Part shown: piece after piece, positions 63,915-64,000 of the stretch | Position numbering within the stretch: the stretch's first letter is position 1 | Layout of the letters: every line of letters starts with the position of its first letter | Assembly (NCBI RefSeq): GCF_005768555.2 | Contig: NZ_VCHX02000180.1 | Span: forward strand, 62,001 to 126,000 | Length of the DNA stretch: 64,000 bases | From: Streptomyces sporangiiformans | GTDB taxonomy: Bacteria > Actinomycetota > Actinomycetes > Streptomycetales > Streptomycetaceae | Direction of reading: 5' to 3' | Made by a program: the position numbers and the translations under genes | The notes under the pieces: model-generated | What the model was told of the DNA's origin: nothing | The model's input: the letters and a program-made list of their open reading frames with translations, nothing else | Database searches by the model: none

Positions 63915-64000
63915 ATGAGGTCCCTGGAACGCCATCGCGACGTCGGCGCCTACGCGCTCGGCGTGCTGGACCCTGCGGACGCTTTCCGCTTCGAGGACCA
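63915..64000 (+). CDS. Anti-sigma factor, N-terminal part
   Basis: Cut by the window end. From ATG 63915 (GAGG seven to ten bases upstream) it reads MRSLERHRDVGAYALGVLD and continues PADAFRFED. This is the opening of zinc-binding anti-sigma factors that pair with SigL-like ECF factors: in these the next residues contain the HxxxCxxC zinc site. The sigma factor lies 815 bases upstream. Confidence 0.75.
   Translation, partial: MRSLERHRDVGAYALGVLDPADAFRFED

Overview
The window is very GC-rich, actinobacterial chromosomal DNA, almost certainly from a Streptomyces. The evidence is strong third-position GC bias, frequent GTG starts, GGAGG-type ribosome sites and the gene families present: SpoIIE-type phosphatases with PAS/GAF sensors, a SAV2177-type methyltransferase, an SCO0930-family lipoprotein, a class F sortase and egtABCD. 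From memory, the order egt - ornithine-lipid pair - second succinate dehydrogenase - LysR - PAS/GGDEF/EAL - SCO0930-like lipoprotein matches the SCO0910-SCO0940 neighbourhood of S. coelicolor. I could not align it. No tRNA, rRNA, CRISPR array or intact insertion sequence was seen.

Layout. 1-6.4 kb: the end of a GntR regulator, a coiled-coil protein, then a carbohydrate uptake module. The module has a monooxygenase-fold (ABM) protein divergent from a binding protein, permease and single-NBD ATPase, followed by a LacI regulator. The space between the divergent genes holds mirrored promoters and two pairs of a LacI-type operator. 6.4-15.1 kb: a secreted putative zinc peptidase and three SpoIIE-type phosphatases, with two decayed genes between them. 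15.1-24.6 kb: ArsR and LacI regulators, a two-component system divergent from an MMPL exporter, a wrecked class III lanthipeptide synthetase, a pirin, two coupled MarR proteins and a TPR protein. 24.6-34.3 kb: PepSY membrane protein, peptide deformylase, flavoprotein reductase, thioredoxin, aldehyde dehydrogenase, LacI regulator, amidase and a PemK/MazF-like protein.

34.3-43.2 kb: a PARG-like TIGR02452 protein convergent with the PemK-like gene, the ergothioneine operon egtABCD with overlapping stops and starts, dodecin, a HAD phosphatase and another PAS/GAF/SpoIIE/ATPase protein. 43.4-50.9 kb: a luciferase-like monooxygenase, the OlsB/OlsA-like acyltransferase pair for ornithine lipid, and a three-gene succinate:menaquinone reductase divergent from LysR across a clear palindrome. 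51-58.4 kb: a cyclic-di-GMP enzyme (probable rmdA), an SAM methyltransferase and a set of envelope genes: SCO0930-like lipoprotein, proline-rich secreted protein, DUF4239 membrane protein, a secreted protein with a C-terminal membrane anchor, and a class F sortase. 58.4-64 kb: Tat-type polysaccharide deacetylase, APC permease, CapA-like lipoprotein, ECF sigma factor, a hypothetical protein and the start of an anti-sigma factor cut by the window edge.

Themes are cell-surface remodelling, signalling by PP2C phosphatases and cyclic-di-GMP, and redox or thiol protection (ergothioneine, thioredoxin, flavin reductase). The least-described candidates are the LacI-controlled transporter with its LsrG-like ABM protein, the class F sortase with its apparent anchor-bearing neighbour, and the lanthipeptide synthetase relic.
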